This document shows, piece by piece, positions 1 through 7,572 of a DNA stretch of 20,386 bases. The notes beneath the pieces were generated by a model, which had not been told where the DNA came from, did no database searches, and was given only the letters and a program-made list of their open reading frames with translations. Location of the stretch: positions 1 to 20,386 of the forward strand of contig JAEYOJ010000100.1 in assembly GCA_023411815.1 (NCBI GenBank), in the 5' to 3' direction. Within the stretch, counting starts at the first letter, position 1, and each line of letters opens with the position of its first letter. Made by a program: the position numbers and the translations under genes. This DNA is from Pseudomonadota bacterium. GTDB taxonomy: Bacteria > Desulfobacterota > Desulfovibrionia > Desulfovibrionales > Desulfovibrionaceae.

Positions 1-58
1 CCTCTTTGGCAACCTTGGCCTTGAATTCTGCCGAATAACGTGTCCGCTTGCTCTTCAA
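1..58 (-). CDS. IS3-family transposase OrfA, N-terminal fragment (runs off the left edge)
   Basis: A TTG start at 58-56 follows an AGGGGG ribosome-binding site with about 7 bases between. The visible N-terminus, KSKRTRYSAEFKAKVAKE, matches the start of the HTH domain of IS3-family OrfA proteins (the SAEFKAKV motif). Only about 19 residues are in the window, so the group within IS3 and the programmed frameshift cannot be seen. It is transcribed outward, away from the molybdoenzyme genes. Confidence 0.7.
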   Translation of the reverse strand, partial: MKSKRTRYSAEFKAKVAKE

Positions 59-123
59 AGGTGTTCCCCCTCGTTCGTCGGCTCCACCTTACACACCTGT
101 CCAAATTTTGGGGACCACCTCTG
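1..123 (-). mobile_element. 5' end of an IS3-type insertion sequence (left copy, truncated by window)
   Basis: These 123 bases are the exact reverse complement of 20260-20382. Read on the minus strand they begin near TGGTCCCCAAAATTTGG, run through a short leader and enter a transposase start at 58. The true terminus is probably near 117-123; six bases (CAGAGG) outside the TGGTCCCC are also shared by both copies, so the exact tip is uncertain. The element continues beyond base 1. Confidence 0.85.
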
Positions 124-179
124 AGCGCGCGGGCCTGACTTTCATGGACGGCTTTGATTTACTCGGATTGCCTTGAGGT

Positions 180-851
180 TCACCTGTTACGCTTGAGATG
201 CCTTGCAGCCCAAGCCGCCATGGAACGCACCCACTCACTGCGATCTTCCAGCGCGTATGCGATTATCCTCTCCAGGTCCAGGTCTCCTTGAGTGCCGAGA
301 ATGCCTAAGCTGTTGATCGCCGCTCCTCGAACAAGCGGATGCGGGTCCTGAGCCATGCCGGCCACGATGAAGCGCAGGCGCGGCTGGTTTAGGTCGCACA
401 AGGCGAAAACGGCCTCGCGGCGAATTTCCCAGGATGGATCCTCCAGGGCGTCGAGAAAACAGGACGGATCATTGCAGAGCCCGCGCAAACCGCGCAGGGC
501 TGCCAGCCGTTCATGATCCGCGTCACGGCCCAGGGCGCGATGCAGCACGGGCACGGAGCACTGATCGCCCAGCCGGTTGAGCACGGAGATGGCTTCCGGC
601 TGCCGCCTATCCCAGGTCTGCTGCGCAAGGAGCGCATGCAGCAGCGGTATGCAGGCCGTGCCGTGTCCAATGAGGGCCGATGCGGCGCTGTAGCGCATGG
701 CCATCTCGGGACTGCCAAGCCGCGCCACGAGGCGCTGCATCTCGTCCTTTAGGGCAGGTTCGCGCGGGCCGGGGGCCTCCGGCTCATGCCGCTGTGCATC
801 GGAAATGGAGGACGGTAGAGTCTGCGTGACGTTCAATTTCCATATCCTCAT
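180..851 (-). CDS. HEAT-repeat (PBS-lyase-like) protein, last gene of the mop operon
   Basis: The 223-residue product contains four to five tandem alpha-helical repeats of HEAT/PBS-lyase type from about residue 35 to the C-terminus, for example ALEDPSWEIRREAVFALCDL, AQDPHPLVRGAAINSLGILG and ALEDRSEWVRSMAAWAARHL. Such repeats bind proteins and have no catalytic residues. There is no signal peptide, so it is probably cytoplasmic. The ATG at 851 overlaps the stop of the ligase gene as ATGA, pointing to translational coupling. The ribosome-binding site is weak, as expected for a coupled start. The IS copy begins about 55 bases after the stop. A scaffolding or assembly role for the other operon products is inference; the family gives no specific function. 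Confidence 0.8.
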   Translation of the reverse strand: MRIWKLNVTQTLPSSISDAQRHEPEAPGPREPALKDEMQRLVARLGSPEMAMRYSAASALIGHGTACIPLLHALLAQQTWDRRQPEAISVLNRLGDQCSVPVLHRALGRDADHERLAALRGLRGLCNDPSCFLDALEDPSWEIRREAVFALCDLNQPRLRFIVAGMAQDPHPLVRGAAINSLGILGTQGDLDLERIIAYALEDRSEWVRSMAAWAARHLKRNR

Positions 852-2203
852 ACAACAGTTGATAGGGTAATGGCCCTACGCCGCCGCAGGTCGCGGATAT
901 GCCGCTTGCCCGGAGGAGGCAGGCACGAAGCGTCTTCCGCCATGACCAGTTCAAGGCGCAGGCCGTTGTCTTCAAGGATGCCGCGCAGGCCGGGCGTCTC
1001 CGTGATCCGCGAACGCGCCTCGTCCAGCAGCCGCTGGCGGTGCGCGGGCGGCGTGGGTGACCAGAGCGTCACGCGCAGCATGTCGGCCCCGTCCTGATCC
1101 GTCAGCAGGGCTTCGTGAAAGGACAGCCCTTCCAAGGACCACAGTGCTTCGTCGAGAGCGGCCGACTCCAGGCCGCCGTGGGCGAGCCGCACGCATGCGT
1201 CGCCTCGTCCACGGACGGCAAGGCGCGGGAGGCTGGTGCCGCAGGGGCACGGTTCGGACAAAAGACGGCCCAGATCGCCCGTGCGGTATCGCAGCAAGGG
1301 CATGCCGCGCCGGCTGAGGGTCGTCAGCACCACTTCGCCCTCCTGTCCTGCGGGCAGAGATTCTCCGCTCGCCGGGGCCACGATCTCCACGTACAGGTCC
1401 GCCTCGCGCAGGTGGACTCCTGCCTGGGCGCGACACTCCACGCCGCCGCCTAGCCCGGTTTCGGTCAACCCGTAGTGTACTAGGACCTCGCAGCCCAGCG
1501 TTTGGGCGATGGCCTCGCGCAAGGCGGGCGTGACCGGATCGCCCGAGAGCAAAACGGTGCCGACGTCGCCCGGCTGGAGCATGCCTTTTCCCCTGCCGTG
1601 ACGCGCCACGGCCAGGATCTGGGCGGGAGTGCCCACCAGGCATTCGCTGCCGCGGGCCGCGATGGCGCGCACGGCCTCGTCCAGGTCGTCCACGAAGCCG
1701 TGGCAGCGGCAGGTCGCGCCGATGCGGCGCAGGCCGCGTGCGAGCAGGTCGCCCACGCTTCCCGGCCGCTCGCCGGGCATGAACAGCAGCACCCGGCCGC
1801 CGGAGCCGACCATGGTCGCCATGCCGTGGGCGAAGAAGTCGATGGTGCGCTCCAGGTCGTCGCGGGTGAAGTATATCCGCTTGGGACGGCCCGTGGTGCC
1901 CGAGGTGTCCATGGTCACCACGCGTTCGATCTCGCCCTGGGACACGCACAGCAGTCGCAAGGGTTCACGCCGCAGATCCTCGGGAGTCGTGAAGGGTAGT
2001 TGCGCCATATCTTCCAAGCCTTGCAGGTCGTCGCCCCGCATGCGCAGCCGCTCGCGGTAGAAGGGGCTGTTGGCCACGGCGTGGTCCACGGTGCGGCGCA
2101 GGGCGTCGAGTTGCAAGGCGCGCACGTGCTCCAGGCGCAAGGCCTCGGGCGCAGCGCCCACGAGCCGGGCGATCCAGGCGTGCAAAGGCGTACGCGGGAT
2201 CAT
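848..2203 (-). CDS. AMP-forming CoA-ligase-like protein (PaaK-type, DVU_1553-like family)
   Basis: The 451-residue product belongs to the ANL adenylating superfamily, nearest in look to phenylacetate-CoA ligase PaaK. The phosphate-binding loop TSGTTGRPKR is at residues 100-109. A YGLTETGLGG segment lies near residue 245, and the hinge region LLRYRTGDLGRL is followed by a cysteine pair, CPCG, as in PaaK-type ligases. The C-terminal lid domain is present, with a PPPGKRHIRDLRRR stretch near the end. It should activate a carboxylic acid as an acyl-adenylate and probably transfer it to CoA or another thiol; the acid is unknown. The start overlaps the radical SAM stop as ATGA. In Desulfovibrio this family sits beside mop, so a role in preparing a substrate or cofactor for the aldehyde oxidoreductase system is inferred. 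Confidence 0.85.
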   Translation of the reverse strand: MIPRTPLHAWIARLVGAAPEALRLEHVRALQLDALRRTVDHAVANSPFYRERLRMRGDDLQGLEDMAQLPFTTPEDLRREPLRLLCVSQGEIERVVTMDTSGTTGRPKRIYFTRDDLERTIDFFAHGMATMVGSGGRVLLFMPGERPGSVGDLLARGLRRIGATCRCHGFVDDLDEAVRAIAARGSECLVGTPAQILAVARHGRGKGMLQPGDVGTVLLSGDPVTPALREAIAQTLGCEVLVHYGLTETGLGGGVECRAQAGVHLREADLYVEIVAPASGESLPAGQEGEVVLTTLSRRGMPLLRYRTGDLGRLLSEPCPCGTSLPRLAVRGRGDACVRLAHGGLESAALDEALWSLEGLSFHEALLTDQDGADMLRVTLWSPTPPAHRQRLLDEARSRITETPGLRGILEDNGLRLELVMAEDASCLPPPGKRHIRDLRRRRAITLSTVV

Positions 2204-3633
2204 GTCCGCCCCCGGTGCAGCGGCCTGCCGTCGGCCGCGGTCAGGTTCCAGGCGCAGAACGGGACCAGCCGCCCGTCCGGCGAAACCACATGGATGCAGC
2301 AGCCCTGCAGCCGTTCCAGATCAATGGTCCAGGCGTCCTGAAAGGCCATGGCCGAGACCGTGAAGGTGGCCCGCGCCTGCTCCAGGAAGAGGTCGAAATC
2401 GCCCTTGGCCCGGCTGGCGGTATTGTCCGGCGACGTGTCCAAGGGCTTGGGCGAGACCCATTCCCTGGCCACCCGCGCCACGGCGCGGCGCGAACCTTCC
2501 ACGGCCAAGATGGGTTCAGTTTTGGGTCCGCAGCAGCCGCCTGTTTTCAGCGGCTTGAGCCGGCCATCGGGCGTGCGCACGTAGGTGGCGTGGAACGAGC
2601 AGAGGGCGTGCTCACAGCTCGGAGGGCTGAAGTCAGCGGCGCGCAGCATGGAGCCTGTCTGCGCTTCCAGCAGGCGCATTATTTCCGGCAAGGTGATGCG
2701 CTCGCCGTCGGGCGCGCCCGGAAAGCGGCCGAAGCGGCTCATGGGCTGGATGTGCACGCCGCGTACGCCGCTGCTCATGCTCAGGGCGTACTCGACGATC
2801 GGGCCCAGGGCCTGCTCGTTGACGCCCGGCGCGAGAGTGGGCACCAGCACCACGCCCAGGTCAAGCTCCAGGCAGCGCTCCACCGCGCGCAGCTTGCGAT
2901 GCAGGAGCGGCCGGCCGCGCAGGACGCGGTACGTTTCGTCGTCCATGGCGTCGAACTGCAGGAATACCGAGGCCAGGCCAGCGTCGCGCAGGGCCTGGGC
3001 ATAGGCCGCGTCCTGGGCCAGACGCAGGCCGTTGGTGTTGAGCTGGATGAAGGAGAAGCCGCGCTCGCGGCCCAGGGCAACGATCTCGGGCAGGTCGTCG
3101 CGCACGGTCGGCTCGCCGCCCGAGAGTTGGATGTTGCAAGGCCCCGAGGCGGCCATGACCCGCTCGTACCAGAAGCCGATGCGCGCCAGGTCCGGGTCTT
3201 CGGCCGGGTTTGGTTCGCCCGCCGAGGCGAAGCAGACCGGGCAGGCCAGGTTGCAGCGCCCGGTGACTTCGAGCAGGGCCGTGCAGGTGTGCTGGCCGTG
3301 CTCCTCGCACAGGCCGCAGTCGCGCGGGCAGCCCTTGTCGCGGCGGGTGAAACTCAGACGCGGCGAGGAAGGAATCTTGGGCCGCCTCCATACCTCGAAA
3401 CCCGGTTCGCCGCGCCAGATGGGCGCGCTGAAGCGCCCGTGTTCCGGACAATCCTTGACCAGCCAGGTCGTATCTCCCTGGCCGACGCGGCGTGCGTCCA
3501 CGCCGCGCAGACAGATCGGACAGACGCTGCGGGTAGCGCCGTGGTCGCGCGGCGCTTCCTTGGTCTGTTCCCTTGCGCCCCGTCCGTCCGTGGTCGACAT
3601 GCCGGTGCTCGGCATGTGCGGTTTACCAGTCAT
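2200..3633 (-). CDS. trsS: Radical SAM protein of the Mop-associated operon (TrsS-like)
   Basis: The 477-residue product has the radical SAM motif CNLACPVC (Cys127, Cys131, Cys134) followed by LSGGEPTVRDD, the GGEP SAM-binding strand. An N-terminal CPIC...DCPEHG pair (Cys38, Cys41, Cys62) and a CPRDCGLC cluster (Cys102, Cys106, Cys109) precede it; more cysteines follow in CEHALC, GGCCGP and QGCC, suggesting auxiliary Fe-S clusters. It resembles the family named TrsS in Desulfovibrio, some members of which I recall being selenoproteins; no in-frame UGA is present here. The chosen ATG at 3633 overlaps the preceding stop by 11 bases; internal ATGs at 3615 and 3600 are possible starts. The reaction is unknown. 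Symbol assigned from family resemblance and context. Confidence 0.82.
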   Translation of the reverse strand: MTGKPHMPSTGMSTTDGRGAREQTKEAPRDHGATRSVCPICLRGVDARRVGQGDTTWLVKDCPEHGRFSAPIWRGEPGFEVWRRPKIPSSPRLSFTRRDKGCPRDCGLCEEHGQHTCTALLEVTGRCNLACPVCFASAGEPNPAEDPDLARIGFWYERVMAASGPCNIQLSGGEPTVRDDLPEIVALGRERGFSFIQLNTNGLRLAQDAAYAQALRDAGLASVFLQFDAMDDETYRVLRGRPLLHRKLRAVERCLELDLGVVLVPTLAPGVNEQALGPIVEYALSMSSGVRGVHIQPMSRFGRFPGAPDGERITLPEIMRLLEAQTGSMLRAADFSPPSCEHALCSFHATYVRTPDGRLKPLKTGGCCGPKTEPILAVEGSRRAVARVAREWVSPKPLDTSPDNTASRAKGDFDLFLEQARATFTVSAMAFQDAWTIDLERLQGCCIHVVSPDGRLVPFCAWNLTAADGRPLHRGRT

Positions 3634-4090
3634 GGTGCTCACCCGGCGGCAGCGTTGGATCGATGCCGCTCTCCTGCAGGAGTTCAAGGGACTTGTTCCA
3701 GGCCGAGGCGATCAGGCCACCGCAGCGAGTGAGGTCTGGCCTGCCCGCGGAGCCCTTACCCAGGATATCGGCGCAACGCATGCCCGCACAGCCAGCGCAG
3801 GCCTGCGTGCCGAACCACTCCACCAGTTCCGTGATCATGAGCGGCAGCCGATCGTGTGGGGTCTCGTCGTCCGCGCCCTTGCCCGCGTAATAGGAGATCA
3901 GGCAGGCCGAGCCAGTGAGCACGCCGCACAACTCGCCGCAGCCGCCCAGCCCGTTGCCCAGCCCGCCCACGGCGCGCACCAAGTCCGGGTTCTCGCGGCC
4001 GGTCATGTCCAGGGCCATGAGCAGCAGGATCTGGCTGCAGTTGTAGCCCTTGCCGTGCAGACGCATGAGCGTCAGGTCCAGGTCATCCAT
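3623..4090 (-). CDS. C_GCAxxG_C_C family (DVU_1555-like) redox protein
   Basis: The 155-residue product shows the scattered cysteine pattern of the C_GCAxxG_C_C family: YNCSQ near residue 18, GGLGNGLGGCGELCGVLTG in the middle, then CAGCAGMRC and LTRCGG towards the C-terminus. Members are presumed redox or metal-binding proteins, with no established reaction. No signal peptide is seen. The start is clear: an AAGGAG site lies 7 bases before the ATG at 4090, which overlaps the end of the methyltransferase gene by 8 bases. It lies between the methyltransferase and the radical SAM gene, the same trio found beside mop in Desulfovibrio, so the three probably act on one pathway. Confidence 0.82.
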   Translation of the reverse strand: MDDLDLTLMRLHGKGYNCSQILLLMALDMTGRENPDLVRAVGGLGNGLGGCGELCGVLTGSACLISYYAGKGADDETPHDRLPLMITELVEWFGTQACAGCAGMRCADILGKGSAGRPDLTRCGGLIASAWNKSLELLQESGIDPTLPPGEHHDW

Positions 4091-4898
4091 GTAGGGACTC
4101 CTTCTTGCGCGCCACGAGCAGGCAGTATCCTGCGCGCGGCCGAGCGCCATTCCGGGCGCAGCCGCTGCGGGATCGGCCGAGGAGCGTCTCCAGCGGAATG
4201 CCCGCGAAAACCAGTTCGGCCGCGAAGCGCTTGAGCAGCGGCGTATGGTCCTCCACGAGCAGCGGCTCGAATCCGGCCGCGCGCACCAGTCCGAGCAAGC
4301 TTTCCAGAGACCGCGCGCCGTCCAGGCAGGATGCGGGGCAAGGCGCATTGCGCAGCGGCTCGTGACGGTCCAGGGCGTGCAAGTCGCTCAAGGCCAGCAT
4401 GCCGCCGGGCCGAAGCACGCGATGCCACTCCCCGAGCGCCTGGCTGGGATCGGGAAGCAGCGAGAGGACGCATTCGCTGAGAATGCCGTCCAGGCTTTTG
4501 CGCCTCAAAGGAAGCTCCTGGGCCTGGCCTTGCAGCACGTGCAGATCGGACCGTGCACGGCAGCGCGCGAGCTGTTTTGCCGAACGGTCTATGCCCACAG
4601 GAATAACCCCCTGTTCGCGCATGAAGGCCAGGCTGTGGCCAGCTCCGCAGCCCGCATCCAGCACCCACGCTCCAGGCCGGAAGGCGCAGGCCTCCAGGGC
4701 GCGCGCCGTGAGCGCCAGCCCGCCGGGCCGCAGCATGCGACCTTCAAGGCCGTTCGGCTCAGCCTGCACGACGGGATGACCGTGAGAAGATGCAAGCCGC
4801 TCCTCGCGCAGCAAGACGAGCCGCTCCCATGGCTCATCCACTCCACCGCGCCCGGCCTCACATTCATGGATACCGACTTGGCGCATTGCCTCGCTCAC
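4083..4898 (-). CDS. trsM: SAM-dependent class I methyltransferase (DVU_1556-like, TrsM-like)
   Basis: The 271-residue product has the Rossmann methyltransferase motif I VLDAGCGAGHS at residues 79-89, an acidic motif II at VGIDRSAKQL, and the post-motif LRPGGMLALSD, as in Methyltransf_11 (UbiE-like) proteins. The GTG start at 4898 is preferred because GGAGGA lies just upstream and the GTG overlaps the stop of the 71-aa gene (GTGA); the ATG at 4886 is the alternative. The N-terminal 55 residues before the fold are unassigned. The methyl acceptor is unknown. Translational coupling with the CxxC protein before it and the C_GCAxxG_C_C protein after it supports a joint role. The symbol rests on family resemblance and position. 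Confidence 0.82.
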   Translation of the reverse strand: MSEAMRQVGIHECEAGRGGVDEPWERLVLLREERLASSHGHPVVQAEPNGLEGRMLRPGGLALTARALEACAFRPGAWVLDAGCGAGHSLAFMREQGVIPVGIDRSAKQLARCRARSDLHVLQGQAQELPLRRKSLDGILSECVLSLLPDPSQALGEWHRVLRPGGMLALSDLHALDRHEPLRNAPCPASCLDGARSLESLLGLVRAAGFEPLLVEDHTPLLKRFAAELVFAGIPLETLLGRSRSGCARNGARPRAGYCLLVARKKESLHG

Positions 4899-5110
4899 TT
4901 GTCCTCCAGGATCTGCTCCACCTCGTGCATCTTGCCCAGGGCCAGCTCCTCGGGCACGAGCACCTGGCCGCAGGCCTTGCACACGAGCAGCTCCACCACG
5001 AACTCATTGCCCATGTATTCAAGCGCAACCGGTCCGGGCACAAGTCCCTCGCCGCAGGCCGCGCAGCGCCATCCGCGATATTTCTCCATGAGTTCCGGAA
5101 ATCGTTGCAT
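4895..5110 (-). CDS. Small double-CxxC redox or metal-binding protein (DVU_1557-like)
   Basis: The 71-residue product has two CxxC pairs, CAACGEGLVPG at about residues 16-26 and CKACGQVLVPEE at about 44-55, and is otherwise short and soluble. The repeated C-x-x-C-G-x-x-L-V-P layout could hold one zinc or iron (rubredoxin-like) or act in thiol transfer. The ATG at 5110 is 3 bases after the stop of the large flavoprotein, with an AGGGG site inside that gene's end; its own stop overlaps the methyltransferase start. It matches the small redox protein I associate with this operon in Desulfovibrio. Confidence 0.8.
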   Translation of the reverse strand: MQRFPELMEKYRGWRCAACGEGLVPGPVALEYMGNEFVVELLVCKACGQVLVPEELALGKMHEVEQILEDK

Positions 5111-5113
5111 GGC

Positions 5114-7474
5114 TTACCCCTTCGGCCCAAGCACGCGCATGCGGTGACACCAGGCTCGATGCACCCGGAAGCGGTTGTCGCCAAGCGGCTCGTATTCTAC
5201 CCAGTAGGTCACGGCCGCCGGGCGGTGCGAGGCCATGAGCCGGTTGCCGCCCTCCTGGGCCAGCGCCCGGCCGCTCGCCTGCGCCGCATGTATGGTCTGC
5301 TTAACGTCCTCGGTCAGAATGCGCCGTTGGTCCACGGCCAGGCGCACCTCGGGTTCCATCTCCAGTTCCAGCGATTCCCAAGCTTCCATTTTCGGAGTCT
5401 CCTTGCCTGCCTGGGCCAACAAAGCGCGCTTGAGCCTGGCCCGGTTCTCATGGCGATCGGCCGTGCCGGGCCCTTTGCGGACGTAAGGCTCCGTGCTCGT
5501 GGGCTGGGCCGCGTCCGGCGAATCCGGGAAGATCAGGTCGAGCAGGTGCGTGACCCGCTTGCCGCCGCGCGAGAGGCTGTCGCGGCACATGGCGCAATAG
5601 GCCAGATAGTCGCGCTCGCTCTGCTTTGCTCGGCGCAAAGCGAACTCGCGGCCCATGTCCGGGTTGGCCGCCTCCATGAGCCCGCCGTAGCCGCAGCACA
5701 GGGTCCGCTCGCGCGAAAGCGCAAGCTCCTCGATGGGCGCGGCCAGCCGCGTGAGCAAACCGCGCACGGAGTCAAGAAATCCGGGCTGGTCGCGCGCCGT
5801 GCACGGGTCGTGCAGCGTATGCGGCCCGTGCGTAGAATCCGGCGCGGCCGCACCCTCGGGCAGGCCGGTTTCTAGCAGGACTTCCCACAGCGGGACGGTC
5901 TCCGCTTCGGGCAGATGGTCGCGGAATGTCGCGCCGCAGGTCGGGCAGGCCAGGATGAGCCTGGGCTTGCCGAGCCTTTCCCAGGCCTCGCGCACCCTCG
6001 CCAATTGGGGTTCAAACAGGTCCTGCCGTGCGGCCCACTGCGCCGGCGCGCCGCAACAGTGCAGCATGACGCCGACGTCGCCGGCCAGCTTTTCCCGCAG
6101 GTGCATCAGGGTGCGCTGCACATGGTCCGGCGATGCGCCCGAGAGCTGGCAGCCGGGGAAGAACAGGTAGGCGCATGCGCCAATCTCGCCGGATTCGTCA
6201 CTTCCCTGGGCGTCGAGCAGCAGCGAGGCGGCCTCGGAGGTGTTGAACTCCAGATCGCGCAGGGCGAAGTCATGCGCCGAGGGCGGCATCTTCTTCGTCC
6301 CGACCATCTCGGCGCGGGCCTGGGCGCACAGGTCGGCCATGAAGAAGTCGTTGGGACAGACGGTCTGGCACAGGCCGCAGTAGCTGCAGGAATTGATGAG
6401 CTTGTTGGCCTGGCGCAGGCCGTGGACCACGGAAAGGTTGTTGTAGATCTCGCGCGCGTACTTGCGCGGATAGCCCTTGTAGCGCTCCAGGTAGGCGCAG
6501 ACCTTGACGCACTCCATGCACTCGCATTGCAGGCAGCGCGCGGCCTCGGCCCTGGCCTCCTCGGGCAGGTAGCCCGCTGGCTCGGCCATGGGCGCGGCGG
6601 GCTTGCGCTCCACGTTCTCGACGGAGGTGAACAGCCGCGTCGGGCAAGGCCCTTCCTTGTCGCGCGCGGCGGTCATGGAGACCACCTGAACCAGGCGGTC
6701 CATGGACACGGCGGCCTTGCGGCCCTTCGCGGCCTGGCCGATGGGCGAGAGCGGACCGAGCGGCTGCACGCCGCCCGCGAAAACGCCCGTCACGGAAGTA
6801 CCCAGGCTCAGCGGGTCCAGTTTGGGCGTTCCATCCGCCTCGGTTTCCAGGCCCAGTGCGGCGGCGTCCGGCGGAGTGCGCTCGTCGAAGCCCACATAGA
6901 CCGCGTCATGCTCCTCGGCCAGCCGCTTCAGCGTGTCGGCGTCCAGGGGCAGGCCGGGACGCAGGGCCACGCGCAGCATTTTCAGCCGCTCCAGTTCGGT
7001 CGCGAGCGCTTCGCGCGGCAGACGTTCCTCGGGCAGGTCGAGCAGCGTGCCGCCCGGCTCGTCGCTGAAGAGCGATACGGCATAGCCCTTGCGCCCCAGG
7101 TCCCAGGCCACGGTCAACGCGCTCAGGCCCCCGCCGACCACGGCCACCTTCTTGCCGCGCTGAGGCAGGGGGCGCAGGGGCCCCTTGGCCTTGGTGTAGA
7201 GCGCGCAGGCCCGTTCCAACTCGCCGATGCGGATGGGCTCCTCCACATCGCCCCTGCGGCAGCTTTTCTCGCAGGGATGGTCGCAGACGAGGCTCAGCAC
7301 GCCCGGCAAAGGCATGGTGCGTTCGAGCACGGCGCGCGCGCCGGCCATGTCTCCCGTGGCCAGGAAACGGGTCAGCGCCCGCACGTCCACGTGGATGGGA
7401 CAGGCGGCCTGGCAGAACGGCGGCTCTTCCTGGATGCAGCGGTGTTCCCACTCGCGCAGTTCCTGCTGTTCCAT
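5114..7474 (-). CDS. GltD-like / HdrBC-like flavin and iron-sulfur oxidoreductase fusion
   Basis: The 786-residue product joins several redox modules. Residues 13-72 hold a GltD-type double cysteine cluster (Cys13, 21, 25 and Cys64, 68, 72). Residues about 108-265 form a FAD-binding Rossmann fold starting VAVVGGGLSA, ending in the FAGG motif typical of the glutamate synthase small chain. Two 4Fe-4S motifs follow, CLQCECMECVKVC (314-326) and CSYCGLCQTVCP (363-374). Then come two CCG-type domains as in heterodisulfide reductase HdrB (GCQLSG, HCCGAP, ACPTC; then DPC, LCCGYGG, CAMC). The last 100 or so residues are unassigned. GGAG lies 8 bases before the ATG at 7474. It probably passes electrons between a nicotinamide or thiol pool and Mop or its accessory proteins; direction and partner are inference. 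Confidence 0.88.
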   Translation of the reverse strand: MEQQELREWEHRCIQEEPPFCQAACPIHVDVRALTRFLATGDMAGARAVLERTMPLPGVLSLVCDHPCEKSCRRGDVEEPIRIGELERACALYTKAKGPLRPLPQRGKKVAVVGGGLSALTVAWDLGRKGYAVSLFSDEPGGTLLDLPEERLPREALATELERLKMLRVALRPGLPLDADTLKRLAEEHDAVYVGFDERTPPDAAALGLETEADGTPKLDPLSLGTSVTGVFAGGVQPLGPLSPIGQAAKGRKAAVSMDRLVQVVSMTAARDKEGPCPTRLFTSVENVERKPAAPMAEPAGYLPEEARAEAARCLQCECMECVKVCAYLERYKGYPRKYAREIYNNLSVVHGLRQANKLINSCSYCGLCQTVCPNDFFMADLCAQARAEMVGTKKMPPSAHDFALRDLEFNTSEAASLLLDAQGSDESGEIGACAYLFFPGCQLSGASPDHVQRTLMHLREKLAGDVGVMLHCCGAPAQWAARQDLFEPQLARVREAWERLGKPRLILACPTCGATFRDHLPEAETVPLWEVLLETGLPEGAAAPDSTHGPHTLHDPCTARDQPGFLDSVRGLLTRLAAPIEELALSRERTLCCGYGGLMEAANPDMGREFALRRAKQSERDYLAYCAMCRDSLSRGGKRVTHLLDLIFPDSPDAAQPTSTEPYVRKGPGTADRHENRARLKRALLAQAGKETPKMEAWESLELEMEPEVRLAVDQRRILTEDVKQTIHAAQASGRALAQEGGNRLMASHRPAAVTYWVEYEPLGDNRFRVHRAWCHRMRVLGPKG

Positions 7475-7531
7475 GGCTAGATCTCCGGGTTGCATCGCAT
7501 GGCGCGGCCGCATCCGCGGCAAGGCGAAAGG

Positions 7532-7561
7532 GTCCCCGGAGCGGTGGGGCGCTCCGGGGAC
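7532..7561 (-). terminator. GC-rich hairpin directly after mop (attenuator or RNA-stability element)
   Basis: An 11-bp perfect stem, GTCCCCGGAGC with GCTCCGGGGAC around an 8-base loop, begins 11 bases after the mop stop on the minus strand. There is no proper T-run after it, only CCTTTCGCCTT. It may partly stop transcription or protect the 3' end of mop mRNA, allowing mop to exceed the downstream genes. Confidence 0.55.
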
Positions 7562-7572
7562 GGTGTTATGGA

